Shown here piece after piece: positions 43,170-51,455 of a stretch of 64,000 bases of DNA. A program made the translations under genes and the position numbers. This stretch comes from Croceivirga lutea (GTDB lineage: Bacteria; Bacteroidota; Bacteroidia; Flavobacteriales; Flavobacteriaceae). The DNA lies in NCBI RefSeq assembly GCF_014235875.1, contig NZ_JACJUK010000001.1, positions 434,001 through 498,000 on the forward strand. The letters run 5' to 3'. Below the pieces are notes generated by a model. The model was not told the DNA's origin. It did not search any database and saw nothing but the letters and a program-made list of their open reading frames with translations. The first letter of the stretch is position 1, and each line of letters begins with the position of its first letter.

Positions 43170-43929
43170 ATTCTTTCGTAAAATTCGTCAACGTCTATTG
43201 GCTGAAAACCGTTTTAGTAAATATGTACTCTATGCCTTTGGCGAAATCATCCTAGTTGTCATAGGAATCCTGATTGCACTGCAGATTAACAATTGGAATG
43301 AAAACCGAAAAAACAGGGCTGCTGAAGCAGAATATTACTGTAGAATTTTAGAAGACTTGGTACTAACCGAAAGGTTGATAGACAAATCACTAGAAGAAAT
43401 AACAACACGGATTGAAATCAGTAAAAAAATTATAATTGATTTAAATACCACCCCTAACAAAAAAGGTGAAATTCTAAACAATTTTTTAAACACCTTACGG
43501 CAAGATGTTTTTGTACCCAGCACCATTGCTTTTGAAGACCTCATAGCATCGGGTAATTTAAAATTACTTACCGACATGCAATTGAAAAATGAACTTATAC
43601 AATACAACACTGCTTTAAAGAATACATTGGGGTTATTACAAGAAAATAGAGACGAAATCAATAAACGAATGGTGAATTATGAGTCAACAACAGCAGTTGG
43701 GATGCAAGAATTTGACTATTTAAAAAAAGAGCTTGGTAAAGAAATTGTTCAATTATTACCAAGTAGCGATTGGACCAATACTAAAAATGACGAAACATTT
43801 TTAAAATTTCAGGATAATATGGTGTTTCTAGTTGCCATGTATATAAGACAAAAACACCATTTAGCAAATCTAAAAACGCAACTACAAGAACCGTTACAAC
43901 TGCTACAAAACAAAAATTGTAATAACTAA
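43162..43929 (+). CDS. DUF6090 family membrane protein, tandem copy 2
   Basis: The 255-aa product starts MIKFFRKIRQRLLAENRFSK and keeps the YAFGEIILVVIGILIALQ membrane helix. The C-terminal region (about 52-255) is helical, with FVPSTIAFEDLIASGNLKLLTDMQLKNELIQYN in the position where copies 1 and 3 have similar 'SSG-LEL-(R/K)-x-x-LK' segments. That shared segment suggests the extracytoplasmic domain has one common fold despite low identity. Confidence 0.87.
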   Translation: MIKFFRKIRQRLLAENRFSKYVLYAFGEIILVVIGILIALQINNWNENRKNRAAEAEYYCRILEDLVLTERLIDKSLEEITTRIEISKKIIIDLNTTPNKKGEILNNFLNTLRQDVFVPSTIAFEDLIASGNLKLLTDMQLKNELIQYNTALKNTLGLLQENRDEINKRMVNYESTTAVGMQEFDYLKKELGKEIVQLLPSSDWTNTKNDETFLKFQDNMVFLVAMYIRQKHHLANLKTQLQEPLQLLQNKNCNN

Positions 43930-44027
43930 AGTGTTATATTGGCTATAGGTAGTTGCTACTAATCCCCTTCCCCCGCGCAATTACCAAAACCCAGCACCTT
44001 GGGCAGTACTTTTAAAACGACCAAGCC

Positions 44028-44810
44028 ATGATAAAATTTTTTAGAAAAATACGCCAAAGCTTACTATCAGAAAATAGGTTTTCTAAGTACTTACTTTACG
44101 CAATCGGCGAAATTATTCTTGTGGTAATAGGTATTCTCATAGCACTTCAAATAAATAACTGGAATGAGCAACGTAAAGAAAATATAAAGGAACAAGCCCT
44201 TCTAAAAAGGCTAGAAAAAGAATTTGTTTCCAATAGAGAACAACTACTAACTAAGATTCAACTACGAAATAATTTAATAGAAAATTGCAGGCAATTGTTA
44301 GTATACTTTGATAATCCAGAAAGTGCTTCACGAGATAGTATTCTGGTGTATTTAAGTACTGTTCAACCACCAACGTTCGACCCAATTCAAAACGACTTAG
44401 TGAGTTCTGGAACTATTGAAATTTTAAAGAATGAAGAATTAAAGCAACTACTCGTTAATTGGAGTACCGATGTGATTCAACTACAAGAAGTAGAGCAAAT
44501 ATTTATGAGGTTTTGTGACCAAGAATTTTATCCTCATTTAAATAAAATAGATATACAACGTGATATGGTTTATACCTATTGGAAAGACGCCCCTAAAAAC
44601 TTATTAGAATCTAAACAAGTTGAAAACCTTATACCTGGAAAATCAAAACTCATTACAAGAACTACAACTGAAATTTTAAGCGATTCAAAATTAGAAGGTA
44701 ACATTGCTTGGTCATTAACGCTAAACTTGTTTAACAATCAAGAATCAGAAACTTTAAAGAACAGAATAGATTATATTTTGGAAATCGTAAACTCAGAGAT
44801 TAAAGAATGA
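44028..44810 (+). CDS. DUF6090 family membrane protein, tandem copy 3
   Basis: The 260-aa product has MIKFFRKIRQSLLSENRFSK and YAIGEIILVVIGILIALQINNWNE, then a helical domain with FDPIQNDLVSSGTIEILKNEELKQLLVNW. It is separated from copy 2 by 98 bp without a terminator. The Crp-like gene follows 37 bp downstream. Role unknown; a membrane-anchored sensor or partner-binding protein is one possibility. Confidence 0.87.
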   Translation: MIKFFRKIRQSLLSENRFSKYLLYAIGEIILVVIGILIALQINNWNEQRKENIKEQALLKRLEKEFVSNREQLLTKIQLRNNLIENCRQLLVYFDNPESASRDSILVYLSTVQPPTFDPIQNDLVSSGTIEILKNEELKQLLVNWSTDVIQLQEVEQIFMRFCDQEFYPHLNKIDIQRDMVYTYWKDAPKNLLESKQVENLIPGKSKLITRTTTEILSDSKLEGNIAWSLTLNLFNNQESETLKNRIDYILEIVNSEIKE

Positions 44811-44847
44811 CGAAAGTACAACAACAACTAATCTAAAGCGCGCAAAA

Positions 44848-45450
44848 TTGAAGGAAAATCCAGCACATACTTTAATTCTTAAAAATATTAGCCGCTATAT
44901 TGATTTAACCCCTTTAGAAGAACAGAAATACCTATCGTTACTCACCTCCATTACCGTTAAAAATCGTAGGTTTTTATTAAAAGCTGGAGACCAAACCAGC
45001 TATGAATATTTTGTTACTAAAGGCTGCTTAAAAGTATACACCTTAGATGAAAATGGCGCAGCACATATTTCTATGTTTGCTGTTGAAGACTATTGGACAG
45101 GTGATATGGCTAGTTTTTTAAGCAAAGAGCCTACCTCCTATTTTATTCAGGCTACAGAAGATGCTACCTTGTTAGGCATTTCTAGAACTAATTACGAGTT
45201 ACTCTTTAAAGAAATCCCCAAATTTGAACGCTTCTACCGCCTACTCTACCAAAAGTCGCTGGTAAATTACATACGGCGCTCCAATAACAGCATATCCTTA
45301 ACTGCCGAAGAACGCTATTTAGCCTTTAAAAAGAAGTACCCAAAAGTAGTCAACCGCATAACCCAAAAAGACTTGGCCGGTTATATTGGTATTACTCCCG
45401 AGTTTATGAGTAAAATCATCACCAAAGTCAATAAAAGCGAAAAGTCTTAA
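44848..45450 (+). CDS. Crp/Fnr-family transcriptional regulator with TTG start
   Basis: The 200-aa product has a cNMP-binding-like domain (about 25-125: FLLKAGDQTSYEYFVTKGCLKVYTLDENGAAHISMFAVEDYWTGDM) and a C-terminal HTH (about 165-195: ITQKDLAGYIGITPEFMSKIITKV). The best start is TTG at 44848; no suitable ATG precedes it. The phosphate-binding cassette of cAMP binders is not obvious. It is adjacent to a secreted barrel-like protein and an FMN reductase, which may be its targets (inference). Confidence 0.85.
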   Translation: MKENPAHTLILKNISRYIDLTPLEEQKYLSLLTSITVKNRRFLLKAGDQTSYEYFVTKGCLKVYTLDENGAAHISMFAVEDYWTGDMASFLSKEPTSYFIQATEDATLLGISRTNYELLFKEIPKFERFYRLLYQKSLVNYIRRSNNSISLTAEERYLAFKKKYPKVVNRITQKDLAGYIGITPEFMSKIITKVNKSEKS

Positions 45451-45494
45451 ACTAGTTCATTTTTTTTCAGGTTTCACTAGCGGAATTTTGAAGC

Positions 45495-46136
45495 ATGAAA
45501 AAAATAGTTTTCATCCTCATAAGTGCAACTACTTTAGTATTCTGTACTGTACAAGCGCAGTTTACCCAAGTAGAACTGTTTGCGGGCTATGCTAAAACAG
45601 ACATTACCCTACTCTCTAATCAACCACTCAATACCACCCAAACCTTAAGCCTAACCACCATGGCTTTCTTTCAAAAGTTCAATGAAGAAAACCAACAGTT
45701 TAACGAGATTGGCGTACAACCTACACTGTATTACAATTTGAATACGCATGTTGCGGTAGGCTCTTCGCTGTATTACAACAGTTTTGGTGGCTTTTCGGAG
45801 CGGTTATCTGTAAAATATGTGCAGCAAAATTCTAGGCTAACCCTAGTGCTTATTCCCTCTATAGCCTATTCCGAACAAAAGAAAGCCAGCTATACCGAAC
45901 TTTTTACGCAGTTCCATTACACTATTCCAATTAGTGCTAAAGTGTCGCTTCAGCTAAACGCCCAATTACTATCAGTATGGGATAAGTTCACTACCCACTC
46001 CAGAAGTTTTCAGCAAGTACGTGGCGGTATAGCCCTTAACGGTCACCAATTAGGCTTGGGAATTGACTTAGACCAATTTGGACCCAAACCGATAACCAAG
46101 GCCACCATTGGCCTGTATTACCGAAAAAATTTATAA
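45495..46136 (+). CDS. Secreted beta-barrel-like protein
   Basis: The 213-aa product has a signal peptide (residues 1-21, ending TVQAQ) and alternating strands with aromatic girdles (VAVGSSLYYNSFGGFSERLSVKYV, LVLIPSIAYSEQKKASYTELFTQFHY), ending in ATIGLYYRKNL, a terminal aromatic strand typical of outer-membrane barrels. No family was recognised. It is 17 bp upstream of the FMN reductase gene and likely co-transcribed. Confidence 0.72.
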   Translation: MKKIVFILISATTLVFCTVQAQFTQVELFAGYAKTDITLLSNQPLNTTQTLSLTTMAFFQKFNEENQQFNEIGVQPTLYYNLNTHVAVGSSLYYNSFGGFSERLSVKYVQQNSRLTLVLIPSIAYSEQKKASYTELFTQFHYTIPISAKVSLQLNAQLLSVWDKFTTHSRSFQQVRGGIALNGHQLGLGIDLDQFGPKPITKATIGLYYRKNL

Positions 46137-46153
46137 ACCATAATTACATCATC

Positions 46154-46717
46154 ATGAAAAAAATTATCACGCTAGCCGCTAGCAACAGTCAACAATCTAT
46201 AAATCAACAGCTTATTTCTTACACCAGCAGATGGCTTACCCAAACCGAAACTCTTGCGGTGGATTTGAACGATTATGTATTACCCATTTACGGGGTAGAT
46301 TTTGAAGCCGAAAACGGTATTCCCACAGCCGTAAAAAAACTCGATGCGCTTATGGCAACAGCCGATGGGTTTATTATCTCCCTTGCCGAACACAATGGGT
46401 CATATACGGCGGTATTTAAAAATGTGCTGGACTGGCTATCTCGCGTACAGTTTGAAGTTTGGCGAAACAAACCCATGCTATTACTAGCCACCTCACCAGG
46501 TGGACGTGGTGGAGCTACAGTTTTAGAAAATGCCAATAATTATTTTCCGTTTATGGGAGCACAGATTACTGGCACCTTTGCCCTACCCAATTTCTATGAC
46601 CATTATAACAATGGACAGCTTTCTGATACAAAATTGGCGAATGAATTGCACCAAAAGACCCAATCTTTTGAAGCTCAGGTACTTACCCAAAATACTACTA
46701 CAACAGCAACCCTTTAA
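46154..46717 (+). CDS. NADPH-dependent FMN reductase-family protein
   Basis: The 187-aa flavodoxin-like product has ITLAASNSQQSINQQLISY (phosphate-binding loop), ADGFIISLAEHNGSYTAVFKNVLDWLSR and PMLLLATSPGGRGGATVLENA, which match NADPH-dependent FMN reductases (quinone or azo reductases). It transfers electrons from NAD(P)H through FMN, likely as protection against quinones or oxidative stress. The Crp-like gene at 44848 may regulate it. Confidence 0.88.
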   Translation: MKKIITLAASNSQQSINQQLISYTSRWLTQTETLAVDLNDYVLPIYGVDFEAENGIPTAVKKLDALMATADGFIISLAEHNGSYTAVFKNVLDWLSRVQFEVWRNKPMLLLATSPGGRGGATVLENANNYFPFMGAQITGTFALPNFYDHYNNGQLSDTKLANELHQKTQSFEAQVLTQNTTTTATL

Positions 46718-46728
46718 ATGTAAACGTT

Positions 46729-46779
46729 ATGCTCACCTTAGTAAAATTTCTACTGCTATTGTGGTTACAACTCTTGTAA
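46729..46779 (+). other. Possible 16-aa hydrophobic peptide
   Basis: The 16-codon ORF MLTLVKFLLLLWLQLL opens 12 bp after the FMN reductase stop. It is almost pure Leu with one Lys and Trp, like very small membrane peptides, but its length is too short to exclude chance. Confidence 0.2.
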
Positions 46780-46830
46780 CTAATTAGACGCGCAAAATAT
46801 TTTGTAGCCAACTACCTACATTTTTGCACC

Positions 46831-46856
46831 AAAACCCCAGTAAAATTGGGGTTTTT
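46831..46856 (+). terminator. Intrinsic terminator after the FMN reductase gene
   Basis: AAAACCCCA pairs with TGGGGTTTT over a 7-nt loop and is followed by T. The rest of the gap to 47116 is A+T-rich with a weak GGGGG...CCCCC inverted repeat (about 46906-46965) and no gene that I can see. Confidence 0.8.
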
Positions 46857-47116
46857 CTGGTTTTTTAGGGTATTGTTGATAACTCCGTTGAAACCTCTTA
46901 TATATTTGGTTTTTTGGGGGTGTTAACTTCTATTATTTTTGAGCTACTCCCCCTAAAAATTAGTAAAACGGATTGAAAATTAATCGTTGTGCACAAGCTA
47001 TGAAAAGCCAACTGGATAAACAGCTTATTTGGTTTTGATGATGCAAAAGCCAACGTTTAAAAACCCTAAGAGCTGTTTATTGCTAATTCTAAATAAGCGC
47101 CATAAAAGAAAAGTAA

Positions 47117-48388
47117 ATGACAAAATCTGAATTATATTTTTACAAAGGAGATGAAGAAGTTCTACAAAAGATTAAAGACAAATCTAACGAAAAGACTGAA
47201 ACAGCTCTTTTGAATAAAATTCAAGATTCATTTAACAAAGTTCTTGACGGAAAGAATTTGTCATTTCTTCTAGGTTCTGGATGTTCCTCCTATTACATTG
47301 AAAATGAACAAAAAGAATGGGAAGAAATAGGCATACCAACAATGGCACCTCTTGCTAAAGATTTTTATGCCAACATACTAACAGAAGATGACCGAAATTG
47401 GCTAAAAGACGATGTAAAACTTGATATTACGTCAACAACATTCCAAAACAATTTAGAAACTTTTTTAGGCACACTTCACAGTCTTATATATTTCTATGAA
47501 ACTACCAATCAAAACGGAACAGAAGAATTTAAAAAGGTCAAAGGCATCATAGATAAAGCAAGAAACTTCCTTTTAGAACAATGTCTGAATGAGACTAAAC
47601 GTAGTAACGAAGATGACATAGATTTGGTAAATCTTTATAAAATGTTTTATCGCAAACTTTTATACAGAAATGCAAATCTTCCAAAACCTAGCATTTTCAC
47701 AACGAATTACGATTTGTATTCTGAAATCGCACTTGACAGTTTGGGAATACATTACGTAAATGGATTTTCAGGTGGTATAAAAAAATATTTTAATCCAACC
47801 ATTTTTAATTATGCACTAGCTGAAAAAATGGACTTATCACAAGGTAAATGGAGTGTAATCGATAATTTCATTTACTTATACAAAATACACGGTTCTATAA
47901 ACTGGATTCAGGACGAAGAACAGACAAAACTTTTTAGAGTAAGAGAAATTCAAGAAACAAGTTTAGAAAACCTCAAAAAAAAGGATGTTATAATGATTCA
48001 TCCTACACCTCTAAAACAAAACGCAAGTATGGGAAGTCCATATTCAGATTTGTTTAGAGAGTTTCAAAAAAGACTAATGAGAAATAATAACATACTTATT
48101 TCTCTTGGTTACAGTTTTAGTGACGAGCATATAAACAATCTTATTTATCAAGCATTTACAATACCGTCTTTCCGATTAATCGTATTTGGAGATTTTGCGA
48201 AAAGTGATGAAATTAAAAAGCTAAAATCCCTAAATGACCCAAGAATTTGGATTGTAGGTGGTAAATTAGAAAATGGAGAAAGCCTACATTATTTTAAAGG
48301 TTTCATTGAGCAAATTTTACCAGACTTAAGCAATGACGAAATTGATGACAAAATCGACAACGCCATAAAAACTCTATTTCCAAGATAA
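47117..48388 (+). CDS. SIR2-family NADase-like defence protein (SIR2-HerA system)
   Basis: The 423-aa product is a SIR2-like protein. Residues 50-58 (FLLGSGCSS) form the NAD-binding GxGxS-type start, TTNYD (195-199) is the Asn/Asp motif, KIHGS (256-260) carries the likely catalytic His258, and ISLGYSFSDEHINNLIYQAF is the late strand. Proteins of this kind degrade NAD+ when phage is sensed. The gene overlaps the start of the HerA gene by 1 bp (TAATG). Codon choice is A+T-biased, unlike the glycosyltransferase downstream, consistent with acquired defence DNA. Confidence 0.88.
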   Translation: MTKSELYFYKGDEEVLQKIKDKSNEKTETALLNKIQDSFNKVLDGKNLSFLLGSGCSSYYIENEQKEWEEIGIPTMAPLAKDFYANILTEDDRNWLKDDVKLDITSTTFQNNLETFLGTLHSLIYFYETTNQNGTEEFKKVKGIIDKARNFLLEQCLNETKRSNEDDIDLVNLYKMFYRKLLYRNANLPKPSIFTTNYDLYSEIALDSLGIHYVNGFSGGIKKYFNPTIFNYALAEKMDLSQGKWSVIDNFIYLYKIHGSINWIQDEEQTKLFRVREIQETSLENLKKKDVIMIHPTPLKQNASMGSPYSDLFREFQKRLMRNNNILISLGYSFSDEHINNLIYQAFTIPSFRLIVFGDFAKSDEIKKLKSLNDPRIWIVGGKLENGESLHYFKGFIEQILPDLSNDEIDDKIDNAIKTLFPR

Positions 48389-50457
48389 TGAATAGAGAAG
48401 ATAAACAAAGAGTCATTGGTAAAGTAGTAGCAATTAATTCAGATAGATTTACTGTCGAATTATTAAGTGGAATTGACAATTTTAATATAAGTGGATTTGA
48501 TGACATACATTATTTTGCTCAACTAAATAGCTACGTTGTTCTACCCTATCAAAATTACTTTATTGTATCGGAAGTATCTGGAGTCAGAGAAAAAGAGCTA
48601 AATGTACCTTTCAGTAATCCTAAAGAACAAATTTTAAGTAAAAGTACAACTGGTAAGTATTTAGAAATACTTCCTATCGGTACTCTCAAACCAGTTGATG
48701 AAAATCCTGATTATTATAAATTTGAATTCGGAGTTAGCGTCTATCCTGCGTTATATACAGACGTTCTTTACATAAAAGAAAAAGAACTTGATGCGATTTT
48801 TAATGTTAAAGAACAAATTGAAATAGTATGTGAAAAACCTAGCGAACACAAAGAAAAATGTGATTGTGAAAAAAGACGATATAAAACGCTTTCAATTGGT
48901 ACATCTACAATATTTCCAGATTATGAAGTTAAAATTGATATAGATAAATTCTTTGCTGGTCATTCTGCTGTATTAGGAAATACAGGAAGTGGTAAATCTT
49001 GTACAATTTCTTCAATTCTTCAATCTATTTATAAGTTATCAAATCATAGTGCTGTTGGAAGTACGTTTGTTATTTTTGATGTAAATGGAGAATACAACCA
49101 AGCATTTAGTGAAGTATCTCAAAACACTGATATTGAAGTACAAAATTTCTGTATTGAGAGTTCTAACAAAGACATAAAGAAATTCACACTACCTCATTGG
49201 TTTTTGTCTATTGATGAATGGGCTCTACTTCTTCAGGCAACAGAAAAAACTCAAATACCAATATTAAGAAATGCACTAGGTTTAGCGTCAATATTTTCAA
49301 TTGGAGAAAATGTAAATGAAATCAAAAATCATATTCTAGCAACCTGTATTAGCGAGATTTTAAGGGATGAAACTAGCAGTCCGTCAAAGTCTGACAGAAT
49401 ATTATCATTACTTCAAAAATTTAATACAGCCGAAATATCATTAACAACAGAATTCACTTTTACTGACCAAAAAGGTAGAAAACACAACACTTTATATATC
49501 GGGAATCAGTCCAATACATTAAATATAAGAAATTGCTTATTTGTGCATTATGGAAATATAGTTGGTACAGAGCAACTGCATCACTTTCTAGAGCAAACTA
49601 ATGAGGACGGATTATCAGTTTTTATTCAAGAAAAATTTCAAATGCCCTCTTATCAAAAATATCAAAAATTCAATTTTGACATCATAGAAAATGCTCTCGA
49701 TTTAGCTCTTTTATATGAAGAAGCACACGGAAATAAACATATTAGAGACTACTGTTCTTCTTTAATCACTAGAGTAAAAAGTATTAAAGACAGAAAGGAT
49801 TTTAATTTTTTGAAAAAAGATGATGGTAATATAAGTGAGTATAAAAACACCTTGATTGGACTAAATGAAGTAGAAGCTCAAAAATCAAAAACTAGTCAAA
49901 TAATCATTATTGATATAAGTGCAGTAGAAGATGAAATTGTGGAAGTAATATCTTGTGTTATTTCTCGTATTATTTATGAAAGTGTTAAGGATATAAACCC
50001 AAGAAATTCATATCCAGTAAATCTAATTTTGGAAGAAGCACATAGATATATTTCAAGAAACCCCATGGGCACATTCCTTAAAGCGAATAAAATTTTTGAT
50101 TCAATAGCAAAAGAAGGTAGAAAATTTGGATTATTACTTTTAGTTTCATCACAAAGACCAAGTGAATTATCTAAAACAGTATTATCCCAATGCAGTAATT
50201 TCATCGTCCACAGAATACAAAATCCCGAAGACCTTTCACACATTCGACAAATTACGCCACACATTTCCGAAACAATTTTGAGAAGAATGCCTTCTATTCC
50301 AACTCAACACGCTTTGATTTTTGGTCATTCAGTAAATCTTCCGACAACTTTTAAGGTTCACGAAGCAAAGCCATTACCGAAAAGTGACAACAATAGAATA
50401 AGTGAAAATTGGTTTAGGCAAAAAGGATTTTCATTAACAGCAAATACAGATGGGTAA
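48388..50457 (+). CDS. HerA-like ATPase (SIR2-HerA system)
   Basis: The 689-aa product has an N-terminal HAS-barrel-like region (about 1-170) and a HerA/FtsK-type RecA fold with Walker A GNTGSGKS (197-204), DVNGEY, a Walker B-like LILEEAHRYISRN (near 548), and the arginine/sensor region VSSQRPSELSKTVLSQCSNFIVHRIQNPEDL. HerA forms hexamers that bind and move DNA, and with the SIR2 protein assembles a large complex that depletes NAD+ or cuts DNA on infection. A KCDCEKRR sequence (157-164) may bind metal. Confidence 0.9.
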   Translation: MNREDKQRVIGKVVAINSDRFTVELLSGIDNFNISGFDDIHYFAQLNSYVVLPYQNYFIVSEVSGVREKELNVPFSNPKEQILSKSTTGKYLEILPIGTLKPVDENPDYYKFEFGVSVYPALYTDVLYIKEKELDAIFNVKEQIEIVCEKPSEHKEKCDCEKRRYKTLSIGTSTIFPDYEVKIDIDKFFAGHSAVLGNTGSGKSCTISSILQSIYKLSNHSAVGSTFVIFDVNGEYNQAFSEVSQNTDIEVQNFCIESSNKDIKKFTLPHWFLSIDEWALLLQATEKTQIPILRNALGLASIFSIGENVNEIKNHILATCISEILRDETSSPSKSDRILSLLQKFNTAEISLTTEFTFTDQKGRKHNTLYIGNQSNTLNIRNCLFVHYGNIVGTEQLHHFLEQTNEDGLSVFIQEKFQMPSYQKYQKFNFDIIENALDLALLYEEAHGNKHIRDYCSSLITRVKSIKDRKDFNFLKKDDGNISEYKNTLIGLNEVEAQKSKTSQIIIIDISAVEDEIVEVISCVISRIIYESVKDINPRNSYPVNLILEEAHRYISRNPMGTFLKANKIFDSIAKEGRKFGLLLLVSSQRPSELSKTVLSQCSNFIVHRIQNPEDLSHIRQITPHISETILRRMPSIPTQHALIFGHSVNLPTTFKVHEAKPLPKSDNNRISENWFRQKGFSLTANTDG

Positions 50458-50558
50458 GAGTTATAATACAGGGAATAATCTTCATATAAAAAATCAATAC
50501 AAATACCCCATTTAAAACTACGTTTACTTACTACCCTAAACAGTTAGTATTTAAAGCA

Positions 50559-51440
50559 ATGCAGTTACCTTACCCCAGCAGTTTTGCTAAATTTGTTACT
50601 GCTATGAAAGAAAACCAAGAAGAAATTGATAAAAAGATTGCGGAAGTCCATAACCAATCTGATAATGGCGCCGTAAAATCAGATGAAGACATCTTAGTAG
50701 ACCAACTGTGTGAGGGTTTAGAAACCTACCAACACAAAAAAACCAACGTGTTTTTAAGCGCCCTAATTGCTGGTTTAGAAATTGGCTTTAGTTTTTTACT
50801 ATTGGGTATGCTGCATCACATTCTAAAAGACCGTGTGGGTAAAGATGTGTTGTATCCGTTATTGGCTTTTGCCTATCCCATTGGTTTTATAATTGTGGTG
50901 CTAGGGCGTTCCATTTTATTTACAGAACAAACCTCTTTACTTACCTTGCCGGTACTACATAAAAGACGTTCTGTACTAGAGTTGGCGCAATTGTGGGGCA
51001 TTGTTATTTTAGGAAATATCATTGGAGGCTATGTATTCACCCTATTTGCTGGTAATATGGCCTTAGCACTAGACTTATTTACCAGGGATACCATGGCAGA
51101 AATTGCGCATCATGTTACCAAAGCAAATAGTTGGTTAATTTTAGGAAGCGCGGTGTTGGCCGGTTGGCTTATGGCCGTATTGTCATGGTTGTTAAGCTCC
51201 TCTAGAGATACTATAAGTCGCATTTTAATTGTCTACATTATAACCTTTACGGTGGGCTTTGCCGGATTTCACCACAGTATTGTAGGTAATATTGAGGTAT
51301 TTGCCGGCTTGGTGTTTACTGATAAAATTTCGATGGGCGATTACCTTAATTTTCAGGCCATTGCCCTTTTAGGTAATGCTATCGGCGGGGTGGTTTTTGT
51401 AGCGGGACTGCGCTACCGAGCCTTTGCTTCTAATTTTTAG
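50559..51440 (+). CDS. Formate/nitrite transporter family channel
   Basis: The 293-aa product has a hydrophilic N-terminal extension (about 1-65) and six membrane helices with the FNT signatures LLLGMLHHILKD, YPIGFIIVVLGRSILFTEQTSLLTLPVL, NIIGGYVFTLFAGNM and a final GLVFTDKISMGDYLNFQAIALLGNAIGG. FNT channels pass formate, nitrite or related monovalent anions. It follows the SIR2-HerA genes and converges on the glycosyltransferase gene 15 bp away, with no obvious terminator between. Confidence 0.88.
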   Translation: MQLPYPSSFAKFVTAMKENQEEIDKKIAEVHNQSDNGAVKSDEDILVDQLCEGLETYQHKKTNVFLSALIAGLEIGFSFLLLGMLHHILKDRVGKDVLYPLLAFAYPIGFIIVVLGRSILFTEQTSLLTLPVLHKRRSVLELAQLWGIVILGNIIGGYVFTLFAGNMALALDLFTRDTMAEIAHHVTKANSWLILGSAVLAGWLMAVLSWLLSSSRDTISRILIVYIITFTVGFAGFHHSIVGNIEVFAGLVFTDKISMGDYLNFQAIALLGNAIGGVVFVAGLRYRAFASNF

Positions 51441-51455
51441 TAGAGGTAAATCGTT

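Noticed and set aside
25879-46885. Integron cassette array as explanation for the long same-strand gene run
   Set aside because: The repeated gap motif does not match attC core sites (RYYYAAC/GTTRRRY), no integrase is present, and many genes share operons without gaps.
46857-47116. Small RNA or retron-like ncRNA before the SIR2 gene
   Set aside because: Only a weak G5/C5 inverted repeat is seen and no reverse transcriptase is near.
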